DNA of 64,000 nucleotides from Variovorax beijingensis (GTDB taxonomy: Bacteria; Pseudomonadota; Gammaproteobacteria; Burkholderiales; Burkholderiaceae_C). Positions 40,950-49,677 of the stretch are shown piece after piece. Numbering within the stretch: the first letter of the stretch is position 1; each line of letters starts with the position of its first letter. Position numbers and translations under genes: made by a program. The notes beneath the pieces were generated by a model. It saw nothing but the letters and a program-made list of their open reading frames with translations, was not told the origin of the DNA and ran no database searches. The stretch covers positions 292,982 through 356,981 of the forward strand of contig NZ_RXFQ01000008.1 of NCBI RefSeq assembly GCF_003951285.1, in the 5' to 3' direction.

Positions 40950-42358
40950 AACAGCCTTGCATCGCTTCCGCCGAGCTTCCAGGCGCCGCCCCCTTGTCGA
41001 CCGCCGTGCTGCGGCAGTTCGACGTTGCCGGCCCGCGCTACACCTCGTATCCCACGGCCGACCGGTTCATCGAAGCCTTCGGTGCGGACGAGTACGCGGC
41101 GGCGCTGCGCGAGCGGCGCGATGCGGGCGCTTCGGCGCCGCCGCTGTCGCTCTATGTGCACATTCCGTTCTGCGAATCGCTGTGCTATTACTGCGCATGC
41201 AACAAGGTGGTGACGCGGCACCGCGAAAGGGCCACCCAGTACCTGGCCTACCTGGCCCGCGAGACCCGGCTCCAGGCCGCGCAGCTGGGCCGCCGCGCCG
41301 CCGTGAGCCAGTTGCACCTGGGCGGCGGCACGCCCACCTTCCTGAGCGACGCGCAGCTCGGCGAGCTCCTGGCCATGCTGCGCGAGTCCTTCGACTTCAT
41401 ACCCGGCGGCGAATGGTCCATCGAGATCGATCCGCGCACCGTCGATGCCACGCGGCTCGCCAACCTGGCGGCGCTGGGTTTCAACCGGCTGAGCCTCGGC
41501 GTGCAGGACTTCGACCCCGAGGTGCAGAAGGCCGTGCACCGCATCCAGCCCGCGCACCAGGTGTTCGGCTTGATGGCCGATGCGCGCGCGCTGGGCTTCA
41601 AGTCGATCAACATCGACCTGATCTACGGGCTGCCGCGCCAGAACGACGCGTCCTTCGAGCGCACGATGGCCCAGGTCTGCGAGCTTCGGCCCGACCGCAT
41701 CGCGCTCTATGCCTACGCGCACCTGCCCGAACGCTTCAAGCCGCAGCGGCGCATTGCCGCGGAGGAACTGCCCGACGCCGCGGCGCGCGTGCGGATGCTT
41801 TCGCGCGCCATTGGCACGCTCAGCGATGCCGGCTACGTCTACATCGGCATGGACCACTTCGCGCTGCCGGACGACCCGCTCGCAGTGGCCAAGCGGCAGG
41901 GGCGGCTGCAGCGCGATTTCCAGGGCTACAGCACACAACCGGAGGGCGACCTGGTGGCGCTCGGCGTTTCCGCCATCGGCCGCATCGGCGCCAGCTACAG
42001 CCAGAACGCCAAGACACTGGAAAGCTACTACGACCTGCTCGACCAGGGCCGCTTGCCCGTGGTCCGGGGCCTTGCGCTTGCGCGCGACGACGCCCTGCGG
42101 CGCGCGGTCATCATGGCGGTGATGTGCAGGGGGCGGGTGGTGTTCGATGCCATCGGCGAAGCGCACCGCATCGACTTCCGGCACTACTTCGCCACCGAGT
42201 TCGCGGCGCTCGGGCCGCTCGCGGCCCAGGGGCTGGTGCGGGTCGGCGACCACGACCTCGAGGTCACGGCGCAGGGCTGGTTCGTGGTGCGCGCCATCGC
42301 CATGGTGTTCGACCGCTATTGCCGCGAGAACCGCACGCGCTTTTCGCGCGTGGTCTGA
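40946..42358 (+). CDS. hemN: Oxygen-independent coproporphyrinogen III oxidase
   Basis: 470 residues. Radical-SAM cluster C76-x3-C80-x2-C83 (FCESLCYYCACNK) with GGGTPTFL and ISIDPRT-like EIDPRTVDATRLANL blocks. It converts coproporphyrinogen III to protoporphyrinogen IX without oxygen, supplying heme to the cbb3 oxidase at low oxygen. Overlaps the small membrane protein upstream; two bases separate it from the SafE-type gene. Confidence 0.95.
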   Translation: MKQPCIASAELPGAAPLSTAVLRQFDVAGPRYTSYPTADRFIEAFGADEYAAALRERRDAGASAPPLSLYVHIPFCESLCYYCACNKVVTRHRERATQYLAYLARETRLQAAQLGRRAAVSQLHLGGGTPTFLSDAQLGELLAMLRESFDFIPGGEWSIEIDPRTVDATRLANLAALGFNRLSLGVQDFDPEVQKAVHRIQPAHQVFGLMADARALGFKSINIDLIYGLPRQNDASFERTMAQVCELRPDRIALYAYAHLPERFKPQRRIAAEELPDAAARVRMLSRAIGTLSDAGYVYIGMDHFALPDDPLAVAKRQGRLQRDFQGYSTQPEGDLVALGVSAIGRIGASYSQNAKTLESYYDLLDQGRLPVVRGLALARDDALRRAVIMAVMCRGRVVFDAIGEAHRIDFRHYFATEFAALGPLAAQGLVRVGDHDLEVTAQGWFVVRAIAMVFDRYCRENRTRFSRVV

Positions 42359-42360
42359 GC

Positions 42361-43065
42361 ATGCAGACCGCATGGGCCGGCGCCGCCTTGCTGATGGGCC
42401 TTGCAGGCGGCCCGCATTGCGTGGCCATGTGCGGCGCGGCCTCGGCCGCCGTGATCCGCATCGTGCCGGCAGCGGCCGCGGTGGGAGGCCATGCCGGCAA
42501 TGCCTTCGCGGCGCCGGCGGCTTTTCATCTGGGCCGCATCGCGAGCTACGCCGCGGCGGGTGCCATGGCCGCCGCGAGCGTGGACAGCCTGGCCCGGGCC
42601 AGCGCGCAGATTGCAGCGCTCAGGCCGCTGTGGATGCTGCTGCATGTGTTCGTGTTCGCATGGGGCGCCATGCTGGCCGTCGCGGGCCGGCAGCCGGTAT
42701 GGGCGCAGCGCATCGGCCGAACGCTCGAAGCGCGCCTTCGTCCGCTGGCCGGGGGCACGCCGCTGGGCCTGCTGGCCGCCGGCGCGCTCTGGGTGGCAAT
42801 GCCTTGCGGGCTACTCTATTCGGCGCTGCTGCTGGCCAGCCTGGGCAACGGCCCGCTGCAGGGCGGCCTCGCGATGATGTCGTTTGCCATCGGCAGCGGC
42901 ATCTCCCTGGTGCTGGCGCCATGGTTGTGGCAGCGGTTGCGGTGGGGCGGTACCGGCCGGCTCCAGGCCTGGGGCGCGCGCCTTGCGGGCGTGCTGCTGG
43001 CGGCGGTGGCGCTGCAGGCGCTCTGGTCGGACCTCGGCCACCGGATCGCGGACTGGTGCCGCTGA
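42361..43065 (+). CDS. SafE/DsbD-like copper membrane protein
   Basis: 234 residues with six predicted membrane segments. The N-terminal GLAGGPHCVAMCGAASAA motif, with its H-C-x3-C pattern, and AMPCGLLYSALLLAS later are typical of the sulfite exporter TauE/SafE-type proteins that accompany cco clusters (cytochrome c oxidase copper delivery). The actual substrate is unproven. Last gene on the plus strand before the convergent phosphoketolase. Confidence 0.88.
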   Translation: MQTAWAGAALLMGLAGGPHCVAMCGAASAAVIRIVPAAAAVGGHAGNAFAAPAAFHLGRIASYAAAGAMAAASVDSLARASAQIAALRPLWMLLHVFVFAWGAMLAVAGRQPVWAQRIGRTLEARLRPLAGGTPLGLLAAGALWVAMPCGLLYSALLLASLGNGPLQGGLAMMSFAIGSGISLVLAPWLWQRLRWGGTGRLQAWGARLAGVLLAAVALQALWSDLGHRIADWCR

Positions 43066-43094
43066 GCGGCGCGCCGGGCCTCGGCGCCGCATGC

Positions 43095-45446
43095 TCAGGT
43101 CGTCCAGCGCCAGTCCTCGATCTCCGGCATGTCCTTGCCGTGCAGGTTGACGTAGGCGCGGTGCTCCAGCAGCTTGTCGCGCAGATGCTGCTGCACGTGG
43201 CCCGCGCTGTTGCGAAAGCGCTCCACGCGCGCAATGGCGTCGGCGGCCAGGTGGAAGCGGTCAAGCCGGTTGAGCACGGTCATGTCGAACGGCGTGGTGG
43301 TGGTGCCTTCCTCGCAATAGCCGTGGACATGGAAGTTGTCGTGGTTGGCGCGCTTGTAGGTAAGCCGGTGGATCAGCGAGGGGTAGCCGTGGAATGCGAA
43401 GACCACGGGGCGGTCGGTGGTGAAGACGGCGTCGAAGTCCGCATCCGGCAGCCCATGCGGATGCGCATCCGGCGACTGCAGCGCCATCAAGTCGACCACG
43501 TTCACCACGCGCACCTTCAGCTCCGGCAGCATCCTGCGCAGCAGGTCGGCGGCAGCCAGCGTCTCTAGCGTGGGCACGTCGCCGGCGCAGGCCATCACCA
43601 CGTCGGGCGCGGCACCTTCGTCGTTGCTGGCCCAGGTCCAGATACCCAGGCCCAGGGTGCAGTGGCGCACCGCGGATTCGATGTCCAGCCACTGCGGGCC
43701 CGGCTGCTTGCCCGCGACGATCACGTTCACGTAGTTGCGGCTGTGCAGGCAATGATCGACCACCGACAGCAGCGTGTTGGCGTCGGGCGGCAGGTACACG
43801 CGCACCACCTCGGCCTTCTTGTTCACCACGTGGTCGAGAAAGCCCGGGTCCTGGTGGCTGAAGCCGTTGTGGTCCTGCCGCCAGACATGGCTGGTGAGCA
43901 GGTAGTTGAGCGAGGCGATCGGGCGCCGCCAGCCGATGCCACGTGTCACCTTGAGCCACTTGGCATGCTGGTTGAACATCGAATCGACGATATGGATGAA
44001 GGCCTCGTAGCACGAGAAGAAGCCATGGCGCCCGGTGAGCAGGTAGCCTTCGAGCCAGCCCTGGCAGAGGTGCTCGCTGAGCACCTCCATCACGCGGCCG
44101 TCGGGCGCCACGTGGTCGTCGCCGGGGAGGATCTCGGCGGTGGACGTCCGCGCGGTGACCTCGAACAGCGCGCCCAGCCGGTTCGACGTGGTTTCGTCCG
44201 GCCCCATGACACGGAAGTTGCGCGCCGCCTCGTTGCGGCGCATCACCTCGCGCAGGAACAGGCCCGCGACGCGCGTGGCCTCCGCATCCACCGCGCCGGG
44301 CGCCGCAACCTCGACCGCGTGCTCGCGGAAGGGCGGCATGGCCAGGTCCCGGAGCAGCAGGCCGCCGTTGGCATGCGGATTGGCGCTCATGCGCCTCGCT
44401 CCCTTGGGCGCCAGTGCCGCGATCTCGGGGCGCAGCGCGCCGCCTGCGTCGAACAGTTCCTCGGGCCGATAGCTGCGCATCCAGTCTTCGAGCAGGCCCA
44501 CATGCGCCGGCTTGGCGGAAAAGCCGGTGAGCGGCACCTGGTGCGCACGGAACGTGCCTTCGACCGGCACGCCGTCCACCTGCCGCGGGCCGGTCCAGCC
44601 CTTGGGCGAACGCAGCACGATCATCGGCCAGCGCGGGCGTTCTCTAAACCCGTGCTCGCGGGCGCTCGCCTGGATGGCGTGGATCTGGTCGAGCGCCTTG
44701 TCGAGCGCGGCCGCCATCAGCCGGTGCATCTGCGCAGGCTCGTGGCCGGCAACGAAGTACGGCTCGTGCCCATAGCCCCGCAGCAGTTGCGCCAGCTCTT
44801 CGTCCGGGATGCGCGCAAGCACCGTGGGCCCGGCGATCTTGTAGCCGTTCAGGTGCAGGATCGGCAGCACGGCGCCGTCGCTCTCGGGGTTCAGGAACTT
44901 GTTGGAATGCCAGCTTGCGGCCAGGGCGCCGGTCTCGGCCTCGCCGTCGCCAATCACGCAGCAGGCGAGCAGGGTGGGGTTGTCGAACACCGCACCGTAG
45001 GCGTGCAGCAGCGAATAGCCGAGCTCGCCGCCTTCATGGATCGAGCCCGGCGTTTCCGGTGCCACGTGGCTCGGAATGCCGCCCGGGAACGAGAACTGCG
45101 TGAAGAGTCGCTTCATGCCGTCGGCATCCTGGCCGATGGCGGGGTAGACCTCGCTGTAGGTGCCCTCGAGGTAGGTGTTGGCGACCACACCCGGGCCGCC
45201 GTGGCCGGGGCCGGCGATGAAGATGGCGTCGAGCTCGCGGGCCGCGATGGCGCGGTTCATGTGCGCATACAGGAAGTTCAGGCCCGGCGTCGTGCCCCAG
45301 TGGCCCAGCAGGCGCGGCTTGATGTGAGAAAGGCTCAGCTTCTCGCGCAGCAGCGGGTTGTCCATCAGGTAGATCTGGCCCACGGACAGGTAGTTGGCTG
45401 CGCGCCACCAGGCGTCCAGCAGCGCGAAGTCGTCTTGTTCAGTCAT
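43095..45446 (-). CDS. xfp: Xylulose-5-phosphate/fructose-6-phosphate phosphoketolase
   Basis: 783 residues, the normal size. [38 protein letters not shown] and [22 protein letters not shown] hold the TPP and substrate residues. The enzyme cleaves xylulose-5-P or fructose-6-P with phosphate to acetyl-phosphate, a route to acetate/ATP under low oxygen. It overlaps the BON-domain gene by eight bases and lies in the FNR-box island; no perfect FNR box is found directly upstream. Confidence 0.95.
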   Translation of the reverse strand: MTEQDDFALLDAWWRAANYLSVGQIYLMDNPLLREKLSLSHIKPRLLGHWGTTPGLNFLYAHMNRAIAARELDAIFIAGPGHGGPGVVANTYLEGTYSEVYPAIGQDADGMKRLFTQFSFPGGIPSHVAPETPGSIHEGGELGYSLLHAYGAVFDNPTLLACCVIGDGEAETGALAASWHSNKFLNPESDGAVLPILHLNGYKIAGPTVLARIPDEELAQLLRGYGHEPYFVAGHEPAQMHRLMAAALDKALDQIHAIQASAREHGFRERPRWPMIVLRSPKGWTGPRQVDGVPVEGTFRAHQVPLTGFSAKPAHVGLLEDWMRSYRPEELFDAGGALRPEIAALAPKGARRMSANPHANGGLLLRDLAMPPFREHAVEVAAPGAVDAEATRVAGLFLREVMRRNEAARNFRVMGPDETTSNRLGALFEVTARTSTAEILPGDDHVAPDGRVMEVLSEHLCQGWLEGYLLTGRHGFFSCYEAFIHIVDSMFNQHAKWLKVTRGIGWRRPIASLNYLLTSHVWRQDHNGFSHQDPGFLDHVVNKKAEVVRVYLPPDANTLLSVVDHCLHSRNYVNVIVAGKQPGPQWLDIESAVRHCTLGLGIWTWASNDEGAAPDVVMACAGDVPTLETLAAADLLRRMLPELKVRVVNVVDLMALQSPDAHPHGLPDADFDAVFTTDRPVVFAFHGYPSLIHRLTYKRANHDNFHVHGYCEEGTTTTPFDMTVLNRLDRFHLAADAIARVERFRNSAGHVQQHLRDKLLEHRAYVNLHGKDMPEIEDWRWTT

Positions 45447-45669
45447 TGCTTGCGCATTCCGCCGTGGTCAGCTGGTTCACGATCCGCTTGACGCCTTCGG
45501 CGCGGCGCACGGCGCGCTCGACAGCGTTCTTCAGATCCTCGCTGGCCAGCTGGCCACGCAAGGTGACCACGCCGTCGGCCACGCGCACGTCGACATCGCA
45601 GCCGAACACCGCCGGGTCCCAGTTCAGCTGGGCGAAGACCTCGTGCCTGAGTTGAATATCGGGGTTCAT
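45439..45669 (-). CDS. BON-domain protein
   Basis: 76 residues from ATG 45669 ([19 protein letters not shown]). [42 protein letters not shown] is one BON domain (quoted in full here only by its ends: [16 protein letters not shown]). No signal peptide, so cytoplasmic. BON proteins bind membranes or partner proteins; members beside phosphoketolase and universal stress genes are common in stress islands. Translation is coupled with xfp. Confidence 0.88.
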   Translation of the reverse strand: MNPDIQLRHEVFAQLNWDPAVFGCDVDVRVADGVVTLRGQLASEDLKNAVERAVRRAEGVKRIVNQLTTAECASND

Positions 45670-45884
45670 CTCAAACCTTTCGAAGAAGAAAAGAGAGGAG
45701 GGGGCTTCCTGCTCGGCGCCCGCTGTCCGCGTGCCCCTGCCGACACTATCGGCGCACAGGGGTTGCACCTTGGCTTCGCGCCGCAATTCCATTGTTTGCT
45801 GCGGGCTTTTTGCGTCGCCTTCTTTCACATCTTTTACGCGGCTGCCGAACGCCTCGATTCTTTGGTCGCAACGCCGCGGCCCGC

Positions 45885-45898
45885 TTGCGCCAGATCAA
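45885..45898. promoter_or_regulatory. Imperfect FNR box of the desaturase gene
   Basis: TTGCGCCAGATCAA keeps the ATCAA half-site but differs from TTGAT in two bases of the left half. A CAGAAT hexamer at 45921-45926 lies centred exactly 32 bases from the box centre, the same geometry as the perfect boxes in this island. Confidence 0.6.
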
Positions 45899-45949
45899 GG
45901 TACGTGCGCCAGGGGCTTTGCAGAATGCGCGATCGTTCAAGAGGTGCAA

Positions 45950-47137
45950 ATGCAGCAGTCCGTATTCTTTTCCGGCGTCTTCGATCTTCCATGGTGGGGC
46001 GCCGTGCTGGTGGCGCTTGCGCTGACCCACGTCACCATTGCCTCGGTCACCATCTTCCTGCACCGCCACCAGGCGCATCGCGCGCTGGAGCTGCATCCCC
46101 TGGCCAGCCATTTCTTCCGCTTCTGGCTCTGGCTGACCACGGGCATGGTGACGAAGGAATGGGCCGCCGTGCACCGCAAGCATCATGCGAAGTGCGACAC
46201 GCCCGAAGATCCGCACAGCCCGCAGGTGCTGGGCATCAACCGGGTGCTGTGGGGCGGCGTCTTCCTCTACATCCGCGAAAGCGACAAGCCCGAAACCCTT
46301 GCGCGCTACGGCCACGGCACCCCGGACGACTGGATCGAGCGCAGGCTGTATTCGCGCCACAAGATCCTGGGCATCGTGCTGATGGGCATCGTGGACATGG
46401 TGCTCTTCGGCGTGGTGCCGGGAGGGTTGATTCTTCTCACGCAGATCGCATGGATCCCGTTCTGGGCCGCCGGCGTGGTCAACGGCATCGGCCACTACTG
46501 GGGCTACCGCAACTGGGCGGCGCCGGACGCCAGCACCAACATCTCGCCGATCGGCATCCTGATCGGCGGGGAAGAGCTCCACAACAACCACCACGCGTTT
46601 CCCACCTCGGCCAAGCTGTCGTGCAAGTGGTATGAATTCGATGTGGGGTGGCTCTACATCCGCACGCTGCAGGCGCTCGGCCTTGCCACCGTGAAGCACC
46701 TGGCGCCGACACCGCGGCTCGCGGCGCCCAAGCCGGCCGTCGACCTGGACACCGTGCAGGCGGTCATCCGCTGCCATTACGACGTGCTCTCGAGCTATGC
46801 GCGCTCCCTGAAGCAGGCCTACGCCGAGGAGTTCGGCCGCCTGCGCCGCCTGTCGCCGCGCGAGGCCGATTCGCTGCGGGCCGTGAGGCGCTGGCTGGCC
46901 AAGGACGAGCGCATGCTCGACGAGTCGCGGCGCATGCGGCTCGCGCTGGCTTTGCGCGGATCGCGCGCGCTCGATACGATGTACTCGATGCGCCGGGAAC
47001 TGACGGCACTGTGGGGCCGTTCCGCCGCAACCGGCGAACAGCTGGTCAGGCAGCTGCAGGACTGGTGCCAGCGCGCGGAGGCCAGCGGCATCGAACCCCT
47101 GGCCGAGTTCTCGAAGCGCCTGCGTTCCTACGCCTGA
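45950..47137 (+). CDS. Acyl-CoA/fatty acid delta-9 desaturase
   Basis: 395 residues from ATG 45950. Three histidine boxes of a membrane di-iron desaturase: H38RHQAH43, HRKHH near 75 and H211NNHH215, separated by membrane segments. A helical C-terminal extension (about 250-395, with LSPREADSLRAVRRWLAKD) is shared by related proteobacterial desaturases. It introduces cis double bonds; the reaction consumes oxygen, so FNR-linked control would adjust membrane fluidity as oxygen falls. Confidence 0.9.
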   Translation: MQQSVFFSGVFDLPWWGAVLVALALTHVTIASVTIFLHRHQAHRALELHPLASHFFRFWLWLTTGMVTKEWAAVHRKHHAKCDTPEDPHSPQVLGINRVLWGGVFLYIRESDKPETLARYGHGTPDDWIERRLYSRHKILGIVLMGIVDMVLFGVVPGGLILLTQIAWIPFWAAGVVNGIGHYWGYRNWAAPDASTNISPIGILIGGEELHNNHHAFPTSAKLSCKWYEFDVGWLYIRTLQALGLATVKHLAPTPRLAAPKPAVDLDTVQAVIRCHYDVLSSYARSLKQAYAEEFGRLRRLSPREADSLRAVRRWLAKDERMLDESRRMRLALALRGSRALDTMYSMRRELTALWGRSAATGEQLVRQLQDWCQRAEASGIEPLAEFSKRLRSYA

Positions 47138-47186
47138 CCCGGCCCGCCCCGCACGATTTCCCTTCCGGAAAACACAGGAGAACAGC

Positions 47187-47408
47187 ATGGACAGCAACGT
47201 TTCCGCGACTCCGGCATCGGCATGGACCGATGCCTACTTTCGCTCCCTGCTCGACTGGCAGGCCGCCTGCGGCGCGAGCGTGCTGCAGGCGCAGCAGATC
47301 CAGTGGGGAATGCTGGCCGCCTGGCAGCAGTCGGCCAGGGCCGTCCAGCAGGAACTGCTGGACCAGTGGACCAGCCGTTTCGGCGGCGGTGTGCCGCTGG
47401 ACGGGTAG
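47187..47408 (+). CDS. Small protein of unknown function (phasin-like?)
   Basis: 73 residues with AGGAGAA eight bases upstream of the ATG. The Gln/Ala/Trp-rich helix (LLDWQAACGASVLQAQQIQWGMLAAWQQSARAVQQELL, given here only by its character) has the look of a granule- or membrane-binding amphipathic helix. No family assigned. It lies directly after the desaturase gene on the same strand. Confidence 0.7.
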   Translation: MDSNVSATPASAWTDAYFRSLLDWQAACGASVLQAQQIQWGMLAAWQQSARAVQQELLDQWTSRFGGGVPLDG

Positions 47409-47435
47409 GCCGCGCAGCGCGGCCAGCCGGCCGGT

Positions 47436-47945
47436 TTACTGGCTCGCCAAAGCGCCGCTCGGCATCGTGAAGCGCGCCGCTTCCGCCTTGGCATGCGATT
47501 CGGGCGCGCGCACCAGCAGTACCGGAACGCTCGCGCTGCGCAGGATCTGCTCCGCGCTGCTGCCCATCACCATGCGGCCGAGGCCGCGCCGGCCGTGCGT
47601 TCCCAGCACGATCAGGTCGGCGGGCCATGAAGCCGCCTCGGCCGTGACCCGGTCGGGGACGGCCCCCCTGAAGTTGTCGCACAGCACCGCGTCGGCCTCG
47701 ACGCCTTCGGCGGCGGCCCTTGCCTTGCCTTCCTCGAGCAGTTTGGTGGCGCCGGCGCGCAGTTCGTCGAGCCAGTCGCCCGTGCGGCCCGAATAGGCGT
47801 CCATTGCCAGGGCGAAGGAGAGCTCGTCGATGACGTGGATCAGCCGCACGCGCCCTGCGGTGACCTTGGCAAGGCGAATGGCTTCGCCCAGGCCATGGCT
47901 GGATGTCGAGCTTCCATCGACGGGAACAAGAATTCGCTGGTACAT
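47436..47945 (-). CDS. Universal stress protein (UspA family)
   Basis: 169 residues from ATG 47945. MYQRILVPVDGSSTSSHGL and GTHGRRGLGRMVMGSSAEQIL are the nucleotide-binding UspA blocks. The protein is longer than the first Usp of the window because of an insert after SYSGRTGDWLDELRAG-like residues and a C-terminal tail. A perfect FNR box at 48009-48022 lies upstream and a GACACT hexamer at 47982-47987 is in the correct strand and region. Confidence 0.92.
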   Translation of the reverse strand: MYQRILVPVDGSSTSSHGLGEAIRLAKVTAGRVRLIHVIDELSFALAMDAYSGRTGDWLDELRAGATKLLEEGKARAAAEGVEADAVLCDNFRGAVPDRVTAEAASWPADLIVLGTHGRRGLGRMVMGSSAEQILRSASVPVLLVRAPESHAKAEAARFTMPSGALASQ

Positions 47946-48008
47946 GGTGTCCTCGCTTTGCTTTGAGGTGGGTATGCGGCCAGTGTCCTGACCGGAGCGA
48001 GGCGCGGC

Positions 48009-48022
48009 TTGATGCGGATCAA
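48009..48022. promoter_or_regulatory. FNR/ANR box between usp and hemerythrin gene
   Basis: TTGATGCGGATCAA, a perfect FNR box. On the minus strand GACACT (47987-47982) follows after 21 bases, one base closer than in the ccoN promoter, where the same hexamer occurs. Confidence 0.85.
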
Positions 48023-48070
48023 GCGAAGGCGTCCTCGCCGTGCGAAAGGACCGGACCGGATGCATCGCGT

Positions 48071-48084
48071 TTGATCTGCAGCAA
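48071..48084. promoter_or_regulatory. Imperfect FNR box of the hemerythrin gene
   Basis: TTGATCTGCAGCAA differs from the FNR box by one base in the right half (AGCAA for ATCAA). It faces the hemerythrin gene starting at 48137; GATCCT at 48107-48112 sits at the class II distance. Confidence 0.5.
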
Positions 48085-48136
48085 GCCTGTACGGGCCCGG
48101 ACCCGCGATCCTCGGGTACGCACAGGAGCCACATTC

Positions 48137-48721
48137 ATGACCCACGCCACCGTTCGCATCATTCGCCAGGAGCATGCGGCGCTTGCCGCCATGCTGCGCT
48201 CCATCATCATGCTGCTCGAACAGCACCGCCGCAAGGGAACCCCGCCCGACTTCGCGGCCTTGCGGGCCATGCTGTTCTACGTGGACGAATTCCCGGAAAA
48301 GAGGCACCACCGCAAGGAGAGCGAGCTGCTGTTTCCCAAGCTGCGCGCCCGCACGCCGATCTCGCGCGAACTGATGGACCGGCTCGACAACGACCATGCC
48401 TGGGGCGAGCGGAAGATCCGCAACGTGGAGCACGCGATGCTGGCCTTCGAGATGCTGGGCGACTCGCGGCGGGCGGCCTTCGAAAGCGCGATGGGGCAGT
48501 ACGTCGACTTCTACCTGAACCACATGGCGATCGAGGAGCGCGAGATCCTGCCGCTCGCCGAGAAGGTGCTGACCCCCGAGGACTGGCGCGAACTCGACGA
48601 GGCGTTCGGCCGCAACCGCGATCCGCTCACCGGCTACCGGCCGGAGCGGGAATACGAGGCGCTCTTCACCCGCATCGTGAACATCGTGCCCGCGCCGATC
48701 GGGCTGGGCCCTGCAGCTTAA
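48137..48721 (+). CDS. Hemerythrin-domain protein
   Basis: 194 residues. IIRQEHAALAAMLRSIIML, RHHRKESELLFPKL and NHMAIEEREILPLAE place His/Glu ligands in a hemerythrin-type four-helix bundle. Such proteins bind a di-iron site that senses or carries oxygen or NO, and repair iron-sulfur clusters in the YtfE branch. This one is divergent from an FNR-box usp gene, consistent with an oxygen-limitation role. Its end overlaps the L,D-transpeptidase gene by four bases. Confidence 0.87.
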   Translation: MTHATVRIIRQEHAALAAMLRSIIMLLEQHRRKGTPPDFAALRAMLFYVDEFPEKRHHRKESELLFPKLRARTPISRELMDRLDNDHAWGERKIRNVEHAMLAFEMLGDSRRAAFESAMGQYVDFYLNHMAIEEREILPLAEKVLTPEDWRELDEAFGRNRDPLTGYRPEREYEALFTRIVNIVPAPIGLGPAA

Positions 48722-49584
48722 GGAGCGGAGTCCGCGCCGGTTGGCGGTGTGCCGGACTTCGGCGGCGGCGACCAGGCGGGCCGTTCGGAGCGGCCGCTGT
48801 CGACGACGATGAGGTAGCGCCCGGCGCCTTCGACGGCCGTCTGGTCCGGCGGCAGCACCCACGGCGCGCTGCCCTCGGCCTTGGCCCTGAGGTAGTCGGC
48901 ATCGAGCACGCCCAGGCGGTCGAGCAGGCGGTTCAGGCTGGCCGGAATGCGGATGCAGCCCTTCGATTGCACGCTGCCCAGCCGCGGTTCGAGCCGGTCT
49001 GGATCGGTGGTGTGCATCTGCAGCCGCATCGTGCTCGTACCGCCCCGGCCCCACAGGCGCCGCGCCTGCTGCCAACCGAAATCGAACACGCGCATTCCCT
49101 TTTCGCCATAGCCGCGAAGACCGAACTCGTTGCGCGAGCCTTCGGCGCGGAAATCGTGGTTCGCCACCGTGTGGTCGAACACGCCGAGCGGCGTCTCGAA
49201 ATATTCGAATCCGCCGGGGCGTCCCGTCGAAACCGGAGACGCACCGATCAGCACGGGCGCGGCACCGGCCGGCAGCCAGAAGACGAAGAGGGCCTGGACC
49301 GCGGCGCTGCGGTCCACCAGCAGGGCGTACTGGGACGGCTCCTCGGCAATGCCCGCGCGCCTGAGTTCATCGCGCGCGAGATGGCCGTAGCGCTGCGCTT
49401 CTTCGGGTGGCGGTTCGAGCCGGCGATCGACCTGTTCCGCGAAAGCCTGGCGCAGGCGCACCGGATCGGCCCAGCAGGTGGCGAGCGCGCCTGCCAGCGC
49501 CGCAAGGACAAGCGCCCGCGCGATGCGGCGCAGCCTGCCGGGAATGGCCGCGCCCGTGCTCTTTTGTGCTCCCGTTTCTTTCAT
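48718..49584 (-). CDS. L,D-transpeptidase family protein
   Basis: 288 residues. A membrane/signal segment lies near 20-38 (IARALVLAALAGALATCWA). The YkuD-type catalytic block is LQMHTTDPD...SVQSKGCIRIPASLN, with His near 195 and the nucleophile Cys near 217. The family cross-links peptidoglycan or anchors lipoproteins with L,D bonds. The motif has SKGCIRI in place of the usual SHGCIRL. A second, more compact family member is encoded at 59.66 kb. Confidence 0.83.
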   Translation of the reverse strand: MKETGAQKSTGAAIPGRLRRIARALVLAALAGALATCWADPVRLRQAFAEQVDRRLEPPPEEAQRYGHLARDELRRAGIAEEPSQYALLVDRSAAVQALFVFWLPAGAAPVLIGASPVSTGRPGGFEYFETPLGVFDHTVANHDFRAEGSRNEFGLRGYGEKGMRVFDFGWQQARRLWGRGGTSTMRLQMHTTDPDRLEPRLGSVQSKGCIRIPASLNRLLDRLGVLDADYLRAKAEGSAPWVLPPDQTAVEGAGRYLIVVDSGRSERPAWSPPPKSGTPPTGADSAP

Positions 49585-49677
49585 GCCTGCCAGGGCAGGC
49601 GAGGTGCGCCGGCCCTGGAAGGTTGGTACCCCTGGCGCCTGCGCGAGTTCCCGGCAGCGTGGCGCCGGGCGGCCTGG

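Noticed and set aside
43066..43090. GCGGCG/CGCCGC hairpin between the SafE-type gene and xfp as a bidirectional terminator
   Set aside because: No T-run on either strand and strong GC background make it indistinguishable from chance.
48071..48084. Calling the second box near hemerythrin a perfect FNR site
   Set aside because: The right half has AGCAA rather than ATCAA, so it is listed as imperfect.
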